From Bacteroidales bacterium (GTDB taxonomy: Bacteria > Bacteroidota > Bacteroidia > Bacteroidales > UBA3824): a stretch of 18,567 bases of DNA. A model generated the notes under the pieces. The model was not told where the DNA came from and did not search any database. It saw only the letters and a list, made by a program, of their open reading frames with translations. Below are positions 1 through 7,037 of the stretch, in pieces (position 1 is the stretch's first letter; each line of letters opens with the position of its first letter). The stretch spans positions 1 to 18,567 of the forward strand of contig JAGCNK010000163.1 in assembly GCA_017645985.1 (NCBI GenBank), in the 5' to 3' direction. Made by a program: the position numbers and the translations under genes.

Positions 1-726
1 CACTTTCACATTTTTAGAAAGACAGAGATCAATGATAGACTGTTTTTGTTTTGTATTGGGCAGTTGCTCTGAAAGAATAAGCATTGTAACGCCCTGGGAA
101 TAAATAAGTTCTTCAAGTCTGTCGAGAGGAAGCACCCTGATACCGTCGATACTCTTGCCCACCGAGTTGTGGCTCTGGTCGAGAAAAGCAACCACGTGGT
201 AATTTGTGCCTGCGTCGCGGTCGAGAGTGCGTTTGGTGGTGAGGGCAAACTCATTAGCGCCATAGATAACCACATTCTTGCACGAGCTCTGATGCGAACG
301 GTAGTCGAAATAGAGCGCCTTAACCACAAACCTTGACACCGACATAATGGCGATTGCCAGAATACAGTCGATCAAAAGCACCGACAAGGGAACAGCCTTG
401 GTGGTGAGGTTGGCTTCCACAAAAAGGAAATTGAAACAAGACGCAACCACCGAACCTATTATAATAGTTACGCAGATGCGGATGGCGTCGTTGGTGGAGG
501 TGTAACGCACCAAACCGGCGTAAGTTTTTGATATTACAAAACTTATCACGCGGATAGGCACCAAGAGCGCAAAAGCGTAAAGCAGATTCTGATTGAGTGA
601 TTCTCCGAAAGAAAAGTTGAAGCGGAGCATATATGCCGCCAGAATAGACACGCAGATAATCAATACATCGATTGAGAATACCACCCATTTTGGAGCGTGC
701 AAATTCGACATTAATCTTTTTATCAT
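1..726 (-). CDS. Membrane-bound nucleotide-sugar dehydratase/epimerase (CapD/WbpM/PglF-like), 5' part only
   Basis: The first 242 codons of a gene that runs off the left edge. Translation shows four hydrophobic segments at about residues 14-34, 48-66, 83-103 and 112-133. A Rossmann-like beta strand and loop follow (VVIYGANEFA, about 152-161), then the family pattern VVAFLDQ...G..IDGIRVL. This layout (four-TM N-terminus, CoA-binding-like domain, then a C-terminal SDR domain) is that of the polysaccharide biosynthesis proteins CapD, WbpM and PglF, which make 4-keto-6-deoxy UDP-sugars or epimerise them for capsule, O-antigen or glycan synthesis at the inner membrane. The SDR catalytic domain lies outside the window, so dehydratase and epimerase cannot be separated. 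The loop reads GANEFA rather than the usual GxGxxG. The start is ATG at 726; an in-frame ATG at 711 is the alternative. It is divergent from the DUF1573 gene and has a good promoter 41 bases upstream. Confidence 0.85.
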   Translation of the reverse strand, partial: MIKRLMSNLHAPKWVVFSIDVLIICVSILAAYMLRFNFSFGESLNQNLLYAFALLVPIRVISFVISKTYAGLVRYTSTNDAIRICVTIIIGSVVASCFNFLFVEANLTTKAVPLSVLLIDCILAIAIMSVSRFVVKALYFDYRSHQSSCKNVVIYGANEFALTTKRTLDRDAGTNYHVVAFLDQSHNSVGKSIDGIRVLPLDRLEELIYSQGVTMLILSEQLPNTKQKQSIIDLCLSKNVKV

Positions 727-766
727 AGTGGTTAAAAGATGATGTTTGTTTTGTTTTTTACCGTTG

Positions 767-774
767 CAAAGATA
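767..774 (-). promoter_or_regulatory. Bacteroidota -7 element for the CapD-like gene
   Basis: Reads TATCTTTG on the minus strand, an exact match to the Bacteroidota -7 consensus TAnnTTTG, 41 bases before the ATG at 726. No clean TTTG -33 box is seen at the expected spacing, only an AT-rich stretch, so strength is uncertain. It lies in the 211-base divergent gap before the DUF1573 gene. I found no equally good plus-strand promoter in that gap. Confidence 0.5.
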
Positions 775-937
775 CGAACCTGTTATTAACTTTTCGTATG
801 CTTCGTGTGAATTTTATTTTATCCAATAGTAAAACACAAATCACACGCCATACCCTATTAACATTTTTTATAAAATCGCATACAACAAAGAGAGCCGCAA
901 AAACGTCTTATTAACAAACCAAACAAAATTTTGAAAG

Positions 938-1381
938 ATGAAGAAACTATTATTCACAGCGGCAATATTGATAGCGTTGTTTGCAGCGCAGACCGCATCG
1001 GCACAATGGAACGACATGCTGCTCAACAGCGGCAACAAAGGCAAGGCGGAACTCACCACCAACAAGGCCGCCACTATAAAATGGGACAAGACAGAATACG
1101 ACTTTGGCGATATCAAGCAAAACAACCCGCAAAAGGTTGAATATGTGTTTGAAAACACTGGCGACAAGCCCGTGATCATCACCAAGGCAGAGGCTTCGTG
1201 CGGATGCACAAAGCTCACCTACGACCAAAAGCCTATCATGCCCGGTCAAAAGGGAACTATCTCTACCGTATTCGACGCCAAGGAGTTGGGACTGTTTCAA
1301 AAATCCATCACGGTATTTATGAACCTTGACGCGCCCAACGATGTTTACGAGCTCAAACTCAACGGCTCGGTAGTCAAATAA
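938..1381 (+). CDS. Exported DUF1573 protein
   Basis: A 147-residue protein with a clear signal peptide (residues 1-22, cleavage after ASA before QW). One DUF1573 domain follows (about 48-146). The family signature is visible: YDFGDIKQ, then VEYVFENTGDKPVII, SCGCT (87-91) and PGQKG. DUF1573 proteins have an Ig-like beta-sandwich fold related to ASH/MSP domains. They are abundant in Bacteroidota periplasm or envelope, but their role is not established. The two cysteines of SCGC are conserved in the family. It is a single gene in its orientation, ended by a strong intrinsic terminator at 1429-1462. The start is fixed by the signal peptide. There is no Shine-Dalgarno sequence, only an A-rich leader, which is usual for the phylum. 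Confidence 0.92.
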   Translation: MKKLLFTAAILIALFAAQTASAQWNDMLLNSGNKGKAELTTNKAATIKWDKTEYDFGDIKQNNPQKVEYVFENTGDKPVIITKAEASCGCTKLTYDQKPIMPGQKGTISTVFDAKELGLFQKSITVFMNLDAPNDVYELKLNGSVVK

Positions 1382-1416
1382 GAAATTTAGGTTGTTTAAA
1401 GTTAATAGTTAGGTTG

Positions 1417-2076
1417 TTAATAAGAAAGAATATTGCAATGCTCTGCGTTGCAATATTTTTTTATTAGTTCCTGTGTGTATTCTGCGCACTGGTAAACACC
1501 CTCGCGGCTGCCGTCGTAGCCGTTTACTAGCAAAAGGAAATTGGTGGTCTGGAGCGTGATTTTGGTGCGCTCGTTGTCGCTGGTGGGAGTGCCCACGCCG
1601 CCAATATTGTCGCGGTAAACTGGCAGATTTTCAATATTCAACATACCACGGCCGATACCTTCGTATGGTTCGCCGGCACGTCCTATGCCGAGCACAAGGT
1701 CGCCCTGAATTTTGTCCATATCAAATCCGCCGATGCTGTAGCCGGTGTATATGCTGGCAAGGTTTACCAGGTCGGCAAGAGTGTTAATTTTATATAACTC
1801 CTCCCCTTTCACAATTCTACGTATCAGAGCCTCGGCAGCGGGACGGTAGCGGCTGGGAGCTTTGCCAAATTTTTTGTAAGCCTCGCGTGTGGCGTGTATC
1901 GGGGGCATCTGCTTTATGGTTTCTTCGGTCAAAACCTGACGGTAACTATCTGAAAGCGTGGCTATCTCTTTCCACAAATCCTCATCCGGCTCTGAATTTT
2001 TTACAGTGGCGGTAAGCGCACAGCCCGCAAAGTCGGGGAATATTTTGGTAAATTCTTCTGAAATTGTGATATTCAT
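1417..2076 (-). CDS. Stand-alone B3/B4-domain protein
   Basis: A 219-residue cytoplasmic protein with no signal peptide. It matches the stand-alone B3/B4 family (COG3382), named after the B3/B4 region of the bacterial phenylalanyl-tRNA synthetase beta subunit. Family marks seen: a middle segment with ATREAYKKFGKAPSRYRPA, then LVNLASIYTGYSIGGFDMDK and GDLVLGIGRAGEPYEGIG. In PheT the B3/B4 region holds the editing site that hydrolyses mischarged Tyr-tRNA(Phe). Free-standing members have been proposed to act on aminoacyl-tRNA or related esters, but this is not settled. The gene has a candidate promoter at 2100-2107, overlapping the leader of the divergent gene at 2119. Its last codons encode the convergent gene's terminator hairpin. 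Confidence 0.8.
   Translation of the reverse strand: MNITISEEFTKIFPDFAGCALTATVKNSEPDEDLWKEIATLSDSYRQVLTEETIKQMPPIHATREAYKKFGKAPSRYRPAAEALIRRIVKGEELYKINTLADLVNLASIYTGYSIGGFDMDKIQGDLVLGIGRAGEPYEGIGRGMLNIENLPVYRDNIGGVGTPTSDNERTKITLQTTNFLLLVNGYDGSREGVYQCAEYTQELIKKYCNAEHCNILSY
1429..1462 (+). terminator. Intrinsic terminator of the DUF1573 gene, inside the end of the convergent gene
   Basis: AATATTGCAATGC (1429-1441) pairs with GCGTTGCAATATT (1445-1457) across a three-base TCT loop: 13 pairs including one U-G wobble on the plus-strand RNA. An unbroken T-run ends at 1462. The whole hairpin lies within the last codons of the convergent B3/B4 gene, whose stop is at 1417-1419. The T-run is on the plus side, so it mainly serves the DUF1573 transcript. 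Confidence 0.85.
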
Positions 2077-2099
2077 AACTCTGATTTTTTATTTCTTTG

Positions 2100-2107
2100 C
2101 AAAAATA
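2100..2107 (-). promoter_or_regulatory. Candidate -7 element for the B3/B4 gene
   Basis: Reads TATTTTTG on the minus strand (TAnnTTTG match), 23 bases before the ATG at 2076. No clear -33 box is seen. The gap between the two divergent starts (2076 and 2119) is only 42 bases, so promoters of both genes must overlap each other or the coding sequences. Confidence 0.4.
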
Positions 2108-2118
2108 TTAGAGATTTT

Positions 2119-2580
2119 ATGAAAACAGCAACAATTACCGCTCTTTTAGCGGTTTTTCTTACAATAAATTGCTCGGCACAAAGCGACGACGGATGGTTCA
2201 CCACAAGAGCATCGGCAGGAATCAACTACAAGTCAGACAATTGCAACCCGTTTATCCGTGCGGCGTATTATTTCAACTTAGAAAATCATTTTTCGGCAGG
2301 CACGCAGACAGGCGTCATCTTTGCCGACGACACATTCGTTCCAATTGAGGCAAGCTTCAGGATACGTCCTTTGGGCAAAAAAAACATTATGCCGGCGGTA
2401 TTCGTCAACGGAGGCTACAATGCCGACGTGTCGGGTAATAAGAATGGCAACGCCATATTTTCCACCTCGTTAGGAATAGAAACAGGATTCTTACGACGAA
2501 TCAACTATGGGCTGAACATTGGCGCAGAATGGTTTAATCAGGAATGTATGTTTTCGGTTTCGTTTGGATTGTTATTTTAA
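2119..2580 (+). CDS. Small exported beta-barrel-like protein, function unknown
   Basis: A 153-residue protein with a signal peptide (cleavage about residue 20, CSA before Q). The rest is made of short alternating strands such as FIRAAYYFN, HFSAGTQTGVIF, IEASFRIRPL and MPAVFVNGGY. The C-terminus ends in alternating aromatic and hydrophobic residues with a final Phe (FSVSFGLLF), typical of an outer-membrane beta-barrel last strand recognised by BAM. Length suggests a small barrel of about eight strands, but this is inferred from pattern only. I cannot name a family. It is transcribed alone, divergently from the B3/B4 gene and convergently with the other barrel-like gene at 2645. Confidence 0.75.
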   Translation: MKTATITALLAVFLTINCSAQSDDGWFTTRASAGINYKSDNCNPFIRAAYYFNLENHFSAGTQTGVIFADDTFVPIEASFRIRPLGKKNIMPAVFVNGGYNADVSGNKNGNAIFSTSLGIETGFLRRINYGLNIGAEWFNQECMFSVSFGLLF

Positions 2581-2591
2581 AAAATACAAAT

Positions 2592-2621
2592 AAAAAAAGA
2601 GACGCGCCGTGGCACGTCTCT
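2592..2621 (-). terminator. Terminator hairpin between two convergent barrel genes
   Basis: AGAGACG (2598-2604) pairs with CGTCTCT (2615-2621), with GCC (2606-2608) and GGC (2611-2613) inside. The one internal mismatch is C x A on the plus strand but a G-U wobble on the minus-strand RNA. Seven A residues (2592-2598) give a T-run on the minus strand. It therefore fits an intrinsic terminator for the gene ending at 2645; plus-strand termination would be weaker. The near-perfect palindrome also resembles short dispersed palindromic repeats. Confidence 0.7.
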
Positions 2622-2644
2622 ACAATAATTTTGAATATTCCTGT

Positions 2645-3190
2645 TTAGAAAATAAATGTCAAACCGATTTTGAAAACAGCCACATCGTTCCAGGGTGAAA
2701 GTTCGCTGTAAACACCGCAAGTGCCGAACATATAACGTACACCAGCTGTGGGGAAAACCTTAAGCTCACCATCAGAGTAATCTCTAGTGTTGCTAACTTC
2801 CCAATCGTGGTTCCAATGAAGCCAACCGATAGAAATACAACCGTAAGTGTCAAGGTTGGGAACGAACTGATAGTGAAGTGCTCCACGAGTACCTATCTGC
2901 CAAGCGCTGTGGTTAAGTTTTTCACCAGCGATAGTCTTTGAGCCATGGGCAATACCGAAATATCCGCCGCCGCTGATAGAGCCCTTGCCGTTGATAATGC
3001 CGCCAAGGAAACCATAATCGAGGGCGAAGTTGAACGAAGGCTGGAAAACATTGTCGTCGGCGTTGTTGACACCAAAACCGATATTCATACCGAGGTTTCC
3101 AACATCAAATACTGTCTGTGCGATTGATTGCTTAGAAGCACAGATGCTCAGCGATAATACCGCTGCCAAAATCAATAGTACTTTTTTCAT
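2645..3190 (-). CDS. Exported outer-membrane beta-barrel-like protein, function unknown
   Basis: A 181-residue protein with a signal peptide (residues 1-24, cleavage near SIA before QT). Glycine- and aromatic-rich alternating strands follow (LGMNIGFGVN, FNFALDYGFLGG, GGGYFGIAHG, GALHYQFVPN, CISIGWLHWN, VFPTAGVRYMFG). The C-terminus, FKIGLTFIF, is a typical outer-membrane last strand with terminal Phe. Strand count suggests a small barrel of eight or so strands. No ligand or family can be assigned. It starts 20 bases after the stop of the aldo/keto reductase gene on the same strand, so the two are probably cotranscribed, with termination at 2592-2621. Confidence 0.8.
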   Translation of the reverse strand: MKKVLLILAAVLSLSICASKQSIAQTVFDVGNLGMNIGFGVNNADDNVFQPSFNFALDYGFLGGIINGKGSISGGGYFGIAHGSKTIAGEKLNHSAWQIGTRGALHYQFVPNLDTYGCISIGWLHWNHDWEVSNTRDYSDGELKVFPTAGVRYMFGTCGVYSELSPWNDVAVFKIGLTFIF

Positions 3191-3210
3191 TTTGTATAGA
3201 TATTAATTAT

Positions 3211-4050
3211 TTAAAAATCAATCTCATCGGGAAATTGTCCCGAGCTGCTTTCCATCTGGAGGCTGTTGATTACCTGCATGTCGGCGGCTGAAATGGTAAA
3301 TCCTTCCACGTCGGCGTTTTCTTTCAATCGTGCGGGCTTCGTGCTCTTGGGCAACGGCAGCACACCGTTTTGCAAGCACCATTTAACGCACAGCTGAGCC
3401 ACAGTAACACCGTATTTGGCAGCCATCTGCTCCAGTTCGGGTACCGAAAACATCTTGCCCCTGCCCAGCGGACTCCACGCCTCCACAAGCATATTGTGCG
3501 CCTTGCAGTAGTCCACAACATAGTTTTGACGGTATCCGGGATGGTATTCTGTCTGGTTTACCATAGGAATGATGTTGGCTATCTTGAGCAACGGCTCCAA
3601 ATGGTGAATCCAGAAATTGCTTACGCCTATCGACTTCACCTTCTGCATTTTATAAAGGTCCTCGAGCGCGTGCCATGTTTCGGCGTTGAGCTCTGCCCAG
3701 TTGTCGTACTTGGATGGCGACGCAGGCCAGTGTATAAGGTAAAGGTCTAGATAGTCGGTTTGCAAGTCGTTGATAGTCTGTTCAAAAGCACGCATAGTTT
3801 TGGCATATCCGCGTTCGGTGTTCCACACCTTGCTTGTAATAAAAAGGTCTTTGCGGTCAACACCTACCTGCTTGATAGCTTTGCCAATAAACTTTTCGTT
3901 GGCGTACACAGCCGCCGTGTCGATATGCCGGTAGCCGATTTCCAAGGCGTCGGAGATAGTTTCCGAAACGGATTGCTCGTCGCGGTTTTCCCACGTGCCT
4001 AACCCTATGCAGGGGATTTCTACGCCGTTTTGTAATACAAAATTGTCCAT
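3211..4050 (-). CDS. Aldo/keto reductase
   Basis: A 279-residue protein of normal length for the family. All four catalytic residues are in place: D44 and Y49 (YRHIDTAAVYANE), K74 (ITSKVWN) and H107 (LDLYLIHWP). NQTEYHP (165-171) and the NADPH-binding segment LPKSTKPARLKEN (233-245) also match. Family members use NADPH to reduce aldehydes and ketones, including methylglyoxal, sugars and 2,5-diketo-gluconate-like substrates; the substrate here cannot be told. No signal peptide, so cytoplasmic. It has the best-formed promoter in the window and is probably cotranscribed with the barrel-like gene 20 bases downstream, a pairing for which I see no functional explanation. Confidence 0.95.
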   Translation of the reverse strand: MDNFVLQNGVEIPCIGLGTWENRDEQSVSETISDALEIGYRHIDTAAVYANEKFIGKAIKQVGVDRKDLFITSKVWNTERGYAKTMRAFEQTINDLQTDYLDLYLIHWPASPSKYDNWAELNAETWHALEDLYKMQKVKSIGVSNFWIHHLEPLLKIANIIPMVNQTEYHPGYRQNYVVDYCKAHNMLVEAWSPLGRGKMFSVPELEQMAAKYGVTVAQLCVKWCLQNGVLPLPKSTKPARLKENADVEGFTISAADMQVINSLQMESSSGQFPDEIDF

Positions 4051-4083
4051 AGTTTGAGTCTAATCAGTAAATATTTAAACAAT

Positions 4084-4115
4084 CAAAATTACCTTTTTTA
4101 TTTTAACTACACAAA
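4084..4115 (-). promoter_or_regulatory. Bacteroidota promoter for the aldo/keto reductase operon
   Basis: On the minus strand the -33 box TTTG (4112-4115, within a TTTTTTG run) is followed by a 20-base spacer and then TAATTTTG (4084-4091), a full match to TAnnTTTG. The -7 box lies 33 bases before the ATG at 4050. Both boxes and the spacing fit the known Bacteroidota housekeeping promoter. Confidence 0.7.
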
Positions 4116-4153
4116 AAATTTAGATTAATTAACATTTTAATTAATATTATTCG

Positions 4154-4161
4154 TATCTTAG
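4154..4161 (+). promoter_or_regulatory. Possible -7 element for the channel gene
   Basis: TATCTTAG differs by one base from TAnnTTTG and lies 23 bases before the ATG at 4185. The upstream region is AT-rich (TTTT at 4134-4137) but has no proper -33 box at the usual spacing. It is the best plus-strand candidate in the 134-base divergent gap. Confidence 0.35.
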
Positions 4162-4184
4162 CATTGTAAAAAAATAAATCAAAT

Positions 4185-5324
4185 ATGGCAATTTCATACA
4201 TAAAACAAGACGGAAACGCCCTGACTATATACGACTTAGACGGCAAAATAATATCACGTCCTACTGCGCCCGAAGGCAAGATTATCGCCAGCGGCAGCGA
4301 TTTTTTCATCTCTGAAACCCAGGACAGCTACAAAACGTACAGCGCAGAAGGCACGCTGCTCAACACATACTCCAAGGAGATAGGCAGTTTTGTTAAAATT
4401 ATCGACGACCGCTGTCTCTATCTCGAAGGCGCCACGCTGAAGCAATACGACAAGAACGGCTACGACGCCGAAAACTCAGCTCCGCTGCAATCAAAAAACG
4501 CACTGAACAAAAAATCTAACCGACGCGAAAAACTCGAAAAGGCGGGCGCGATGTTCATCACCATACTTATCATTCTCAACGCCATAGCCGCCGGCGTAAT
4601 GACCTACACCGAAGACAACTCTCCCACCGAGATATGGCTCAACCATTTTTGCGACATCAGTATCATTATCTTTATCATTGAGATAGTTATAAGGATTTTC
4701 TGCCGCAAAAAACCGCTGGAGTTTTTCACCTGCGAAGACCGTGGATGGAACATTTTTGACCTTATTGTCACCGTGATTTCGTCGCTCAGCTTCTTTACCG
4801 GACTGGAAGGCATCGTGGGCGCACGTGCGATACGTATCTTGCGCGAGCTCAGGCTGCTGCGTGTGGCGTCGGGAATCTCCAATATGAAACGTGTGCTGCA
4901 AGCCCTGCTGTTCTCGCTGCCGCAAATTTCGTGGGCAAGCTTGTTCTTCATCCTATTGTATTATATCTACGGCATCACCGGCGTGGAGCTCTACGGCGAA
5001 TGCGACGAACACTTCTCATCGCTGCACCGCACATTCCTCACACTCTTGCAGCTGATGACCATGGACGACTGGATGAACATCACCCTCGGCGTTATGGAAA
5101 CCAACCCGCTGGCGTGGATTTATTTCAGCACGTTTATCCTCTTTGCATCTTATATTCTTGTAAACTTGATTGTCGGCATCGTGGTAGACTCGCTAAACGA
5201 GGTTCACAACCAGGCTATGTCGTCGTCTACCGACGATCTTACACGCGAGGTCGACAAACTTGAAAAGCAGATGCAGCACGTGAAGGAACTTATCAGCCGA
5301 AAAGAAAATAAGGACAACGCCTAA
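4185..5324 (+). CDS. Single-domain voltage-gated cation channel with beta-rich N-terminal domain
   Basis: A 379-residue member of the ion-transport (voltage-gated channel) family. Residues 1-100 are soluble and built of short beta stretches, resembling beta-propeller or WG-type repeats. A linker (101-118) rich in Lys, Arg and Asn follows, then S1 (about 120-141), S2 (151-172), S3 (188-207) and S4 (212-233), with Arg at 214, 217, 220, 223 and 226. Next are S5 (239-270), a pore loop with filter TMDDW (292-296), S6 (306-338) and a short heptad-like C-terminal helix (350-374), probably a tetramerising coiled coil. The layout is that of bacterial NaChBac-type tetrameric channels. The TxDxW filter differs from the TxExW of NaChBac-type sodium channels and resembles CatSper, which suggests Ca2+ permeability. 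The N-terminal extension is unusual for the family. The stop lies in the loop of a shared terminator hairpin with the SulP gene. Confidence 0.92.
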   Translation: MAISYIKQDGNALTIYDLDGKIISRPTAPEGKIIASGSDFFISETQDSYKTYSAEGTLLNTYSKEIGSFVKIIDDRCLYLEGATLKQYDKNGYDAENSAPLQSKNALNKKSNRREKLEKAGAMFITILIILNAIAAGVMTYTEDNSPTEIWLNHFCDISIIIFIIEIVIRIFCRKKPLEFFTCEDRGWNIFDLIVTVISSLSFFTGLEGIVGARAIRILRELRLLRVASGISNMKRVLQALLFSLPQISWASLFFILLYYIYGITGVELYGECDEHFSSLHRTFLTLLQLMTMDDWMNITLGVMETNPLAWIYFSTFILFASYILVNLIVGIVVDSLNEVHNQAMSSSTDDLTREVDKLEKQMQHVKELISRKENKDNA

Positions 5325-5339
5325 CGGCATTGTCCTTAT
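5301..5339 (-). terminator. Hairpin terminator shared by the SulP and channel genes
   Basis: ATAAGGACAA (5308-5317) pairs with TTGTCCTTAT (5330-5339), and GCC (5319-5321) with GGC (5326-5328), around the loop TAAC. The remaining position is C x A on the plus strand but G-U on the minus strand. A T-rich tract (complement of 5301-5308) follows on the minus strand, 31 bases past the SulP stop. It therefore mainly terminates the SulP transcript. The channel gene's last codons form one arm and its stop codon lies in the loop. Confidence 0.75.
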
Positions 5340-5369
5340 CCTTGATCTCGCATTCTTATTATAACTGTC

Positions 5370-7037
5370 TTATTTGTTCTCCTGGCTCTCGATCTCCTGA
5401 AGCACCTCTTTGGCGCGTTCCTTGGCGATGTCGAAGTTAGAGCAGATATTGAGCTTGTCGAGCTTGTCGGCAAGTCCCGAGCGTTCAAGTTCCGAACGTA
5501 CGCTCTCGTTTACTCCTGAAAGCACTATGGTAACATTCACTGCGTGAATCTCGTCGATTACCGCGCTAAAATTGTTAATGCCGGTGCTGTCCATAAAAGG
5601 CACGTGGCGCATACGAATCACCAAAACCTTAACCTTGTGAGCCGATGCCAGTCCGCGGAGAATCTCACGGTATTTCTTGGCTGCGCCGAAGAAGAAAGGA
5701 CCTGAAATTTCGTACACGTCGATACCCTTGGGCAGGAACGAGTAGTTTTCTATCGGATCGGAGCCCTCGGTAACTGTAAGCACTTGGCATTGTTTCGACA
5801 TACGCTGCATAAAGAGCAAGCAAGCCATAACCATACCTACCTCGATAGCGTAGGTAAGGTCTACCAGAACGGTAATCAAGAAGGTAGTAACCAAAATAAT
5901 TGTGTCGTATTTAGAGCCTTTGGTGATAGATACGAACGAACGCCATTCGCTCATATTGTAAGCCACCACTATAAGCACACCTGCAAGACACGACATAGGA
6001 ATCAACTTGGCGTAGCTGCCAAAAAACAACATAATCAACAACAGGGTGAGGGCGTGAACAATGCCTGCAACTGGAGTACGGCCGCCATTTTTAACGTTGG
6101 TAGCTGTACGGGCAATTGCGCCTGTGGCTGGAATACCACCAAAGAGCGGCGATGCGATGTTGGCAATACCCTGGGCTATAAGCTCGGTGTTAGAACGGTG
6201 GTTGCCGCCAATCATACCGTCGGCCACCACAGCCGAAAGCAGCGACTCGATAGCACCCAGCACCGCGATTGTGAGGGCAGGCTGTATGTAGTTGCCAATC
6301 AGCGACCAGTCGATAGAGGGGAACTCTATGCTGATAGACGAGGGAATCTCGCCAAACACGGTCTCGATAGTGCTGACAGGAAGGTGAAATACTGCCACTG
6401 CCACTGTTGTGAGCACGATAGCCACAAACGAGCCGGGAATCTTGTCGGTTATCTTCTTAAAAAACAGCGAAATAAATATGGTTACGAGAGTAATCACCAC
6501 CGCTGTCCAGTTGATTGTGTCGAAATTGGCGAAATAAGCACCCCATTTGCCGATAAAGTCGGAAGGGAGATCGCCAGAAATCGAAAGACCGAAAGCGTCT
6601 TTGATCTGAGTGGTAAAAATCGTAAGAGCGATACCCGAAGTAAAGCCCACAACCAAGGGGTGAGGAATAAACTTGATTACCGAGCCGAACTTCAACAGTC
6701 CGAAAATCACAAGCATGATGCCCGCCAAAACGGTAGAAATCAACAGACCCTGCATGCCGTACTGGTTAACAATGCCAGCCACCACCACGATAAACGCGCC
6801 GGTAGGTCCGCCGATCTGCACACGGCTTCCGCCAAGAAACGAGATAATGAATCCCGCAACGATAGCGGTTATGAGACCCTTTTCGGGCGAAACGCCAGAA
6901 GCCACCGCAAAGGCGATAGCAAGCGGCAGTGCCACTATGCCCACAATGATACCCGACATAAGGTCGGTTTGAAACATCTTTTTGGAATAACCTTTGTGCA
7001 ATACCGAAAACAGTTTCGGACTAAAAATTTTTTCCAC
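5370..7037 (-). CDS. SulP/SLC26-family anion transporter with STAS domain
   Basis: A 555-residue inner-membrane protein. The SulP signature is clear: DLMSGIIVGIVALPLAIAFA near residues 25-44, GPTGAFIVVV, the long run of membrane spans to about residue 410, and ATGAIARTATNVKNGGRTP in the core. The C-terminal STAS domain (about 431-545) has the conserved FMDSTG loop (D483, S484, T485). SulP proteins carry sulfate, bicarbonate, C4-dicarboxylate or chloride; the substrate is not decidable from sequence. The start is a GTG at 7037: upstream is an in-frame stop with no ATG between, and the next ATG (residue 21) would remove the conserved N-terminal PKLFSVLHKGYSKK region. An 81-base leader separates it from its promoter. 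Confidence 0.93.
   Translation of the reverse strand: MEKIFSPKLFSVLHKGYSKKMFQTDLMSGIIVGIVALPLAIAFAVASGVSPEKGLITAIVAGFIISFLGGSRVQIGGPTGAFIVVVAGIVNQYGMQGLLISTVLAGIMLVIFGLLKFGSVIKFIPHPLVVGFTSGIALTIFTTQIKDAFGLSISGDLPSDFIGKWGAYFANFDTINWTAVVITLVTIFISLFFKKITDKIPGSFVAIVLTTVAVAVFHLPVSTIETVFGEIPSSISIEFPSIDWSLIGNYIQPALTIAVLGAIESLLSAVVADGMIGGNHRSNTELIAQGIANIASPLFGGIPATGAIARTATNVKNGGRTPVAGIVHALTLLLIMLFFGSYAKLIPMSCLAGVLIVVAYNMSEWRSFVSITKGSKYDTIILVTTFLITVLVDLTYAIEVGMVMACLLFMQRMSKQCQVLTVTEGSDPIENYSFLPKGIDVYEISGPFFFGAAKKYREILRGLASAHKVKVLVIRMRHVPFMDSTGINNFSAVIDEIHAVNVTIVLSGVNESVRSELERSGLADKLDKLNICSNFDIAKERAKEVLQEIESQENK

Noticed and set aside
320..688. Minus-strand open frames at 320-688 and 6-329.
   Set aside because: The true frame is a different one, open from the ATG at 726 through the left edge and matching the CapD/WbpM family over its whole length.
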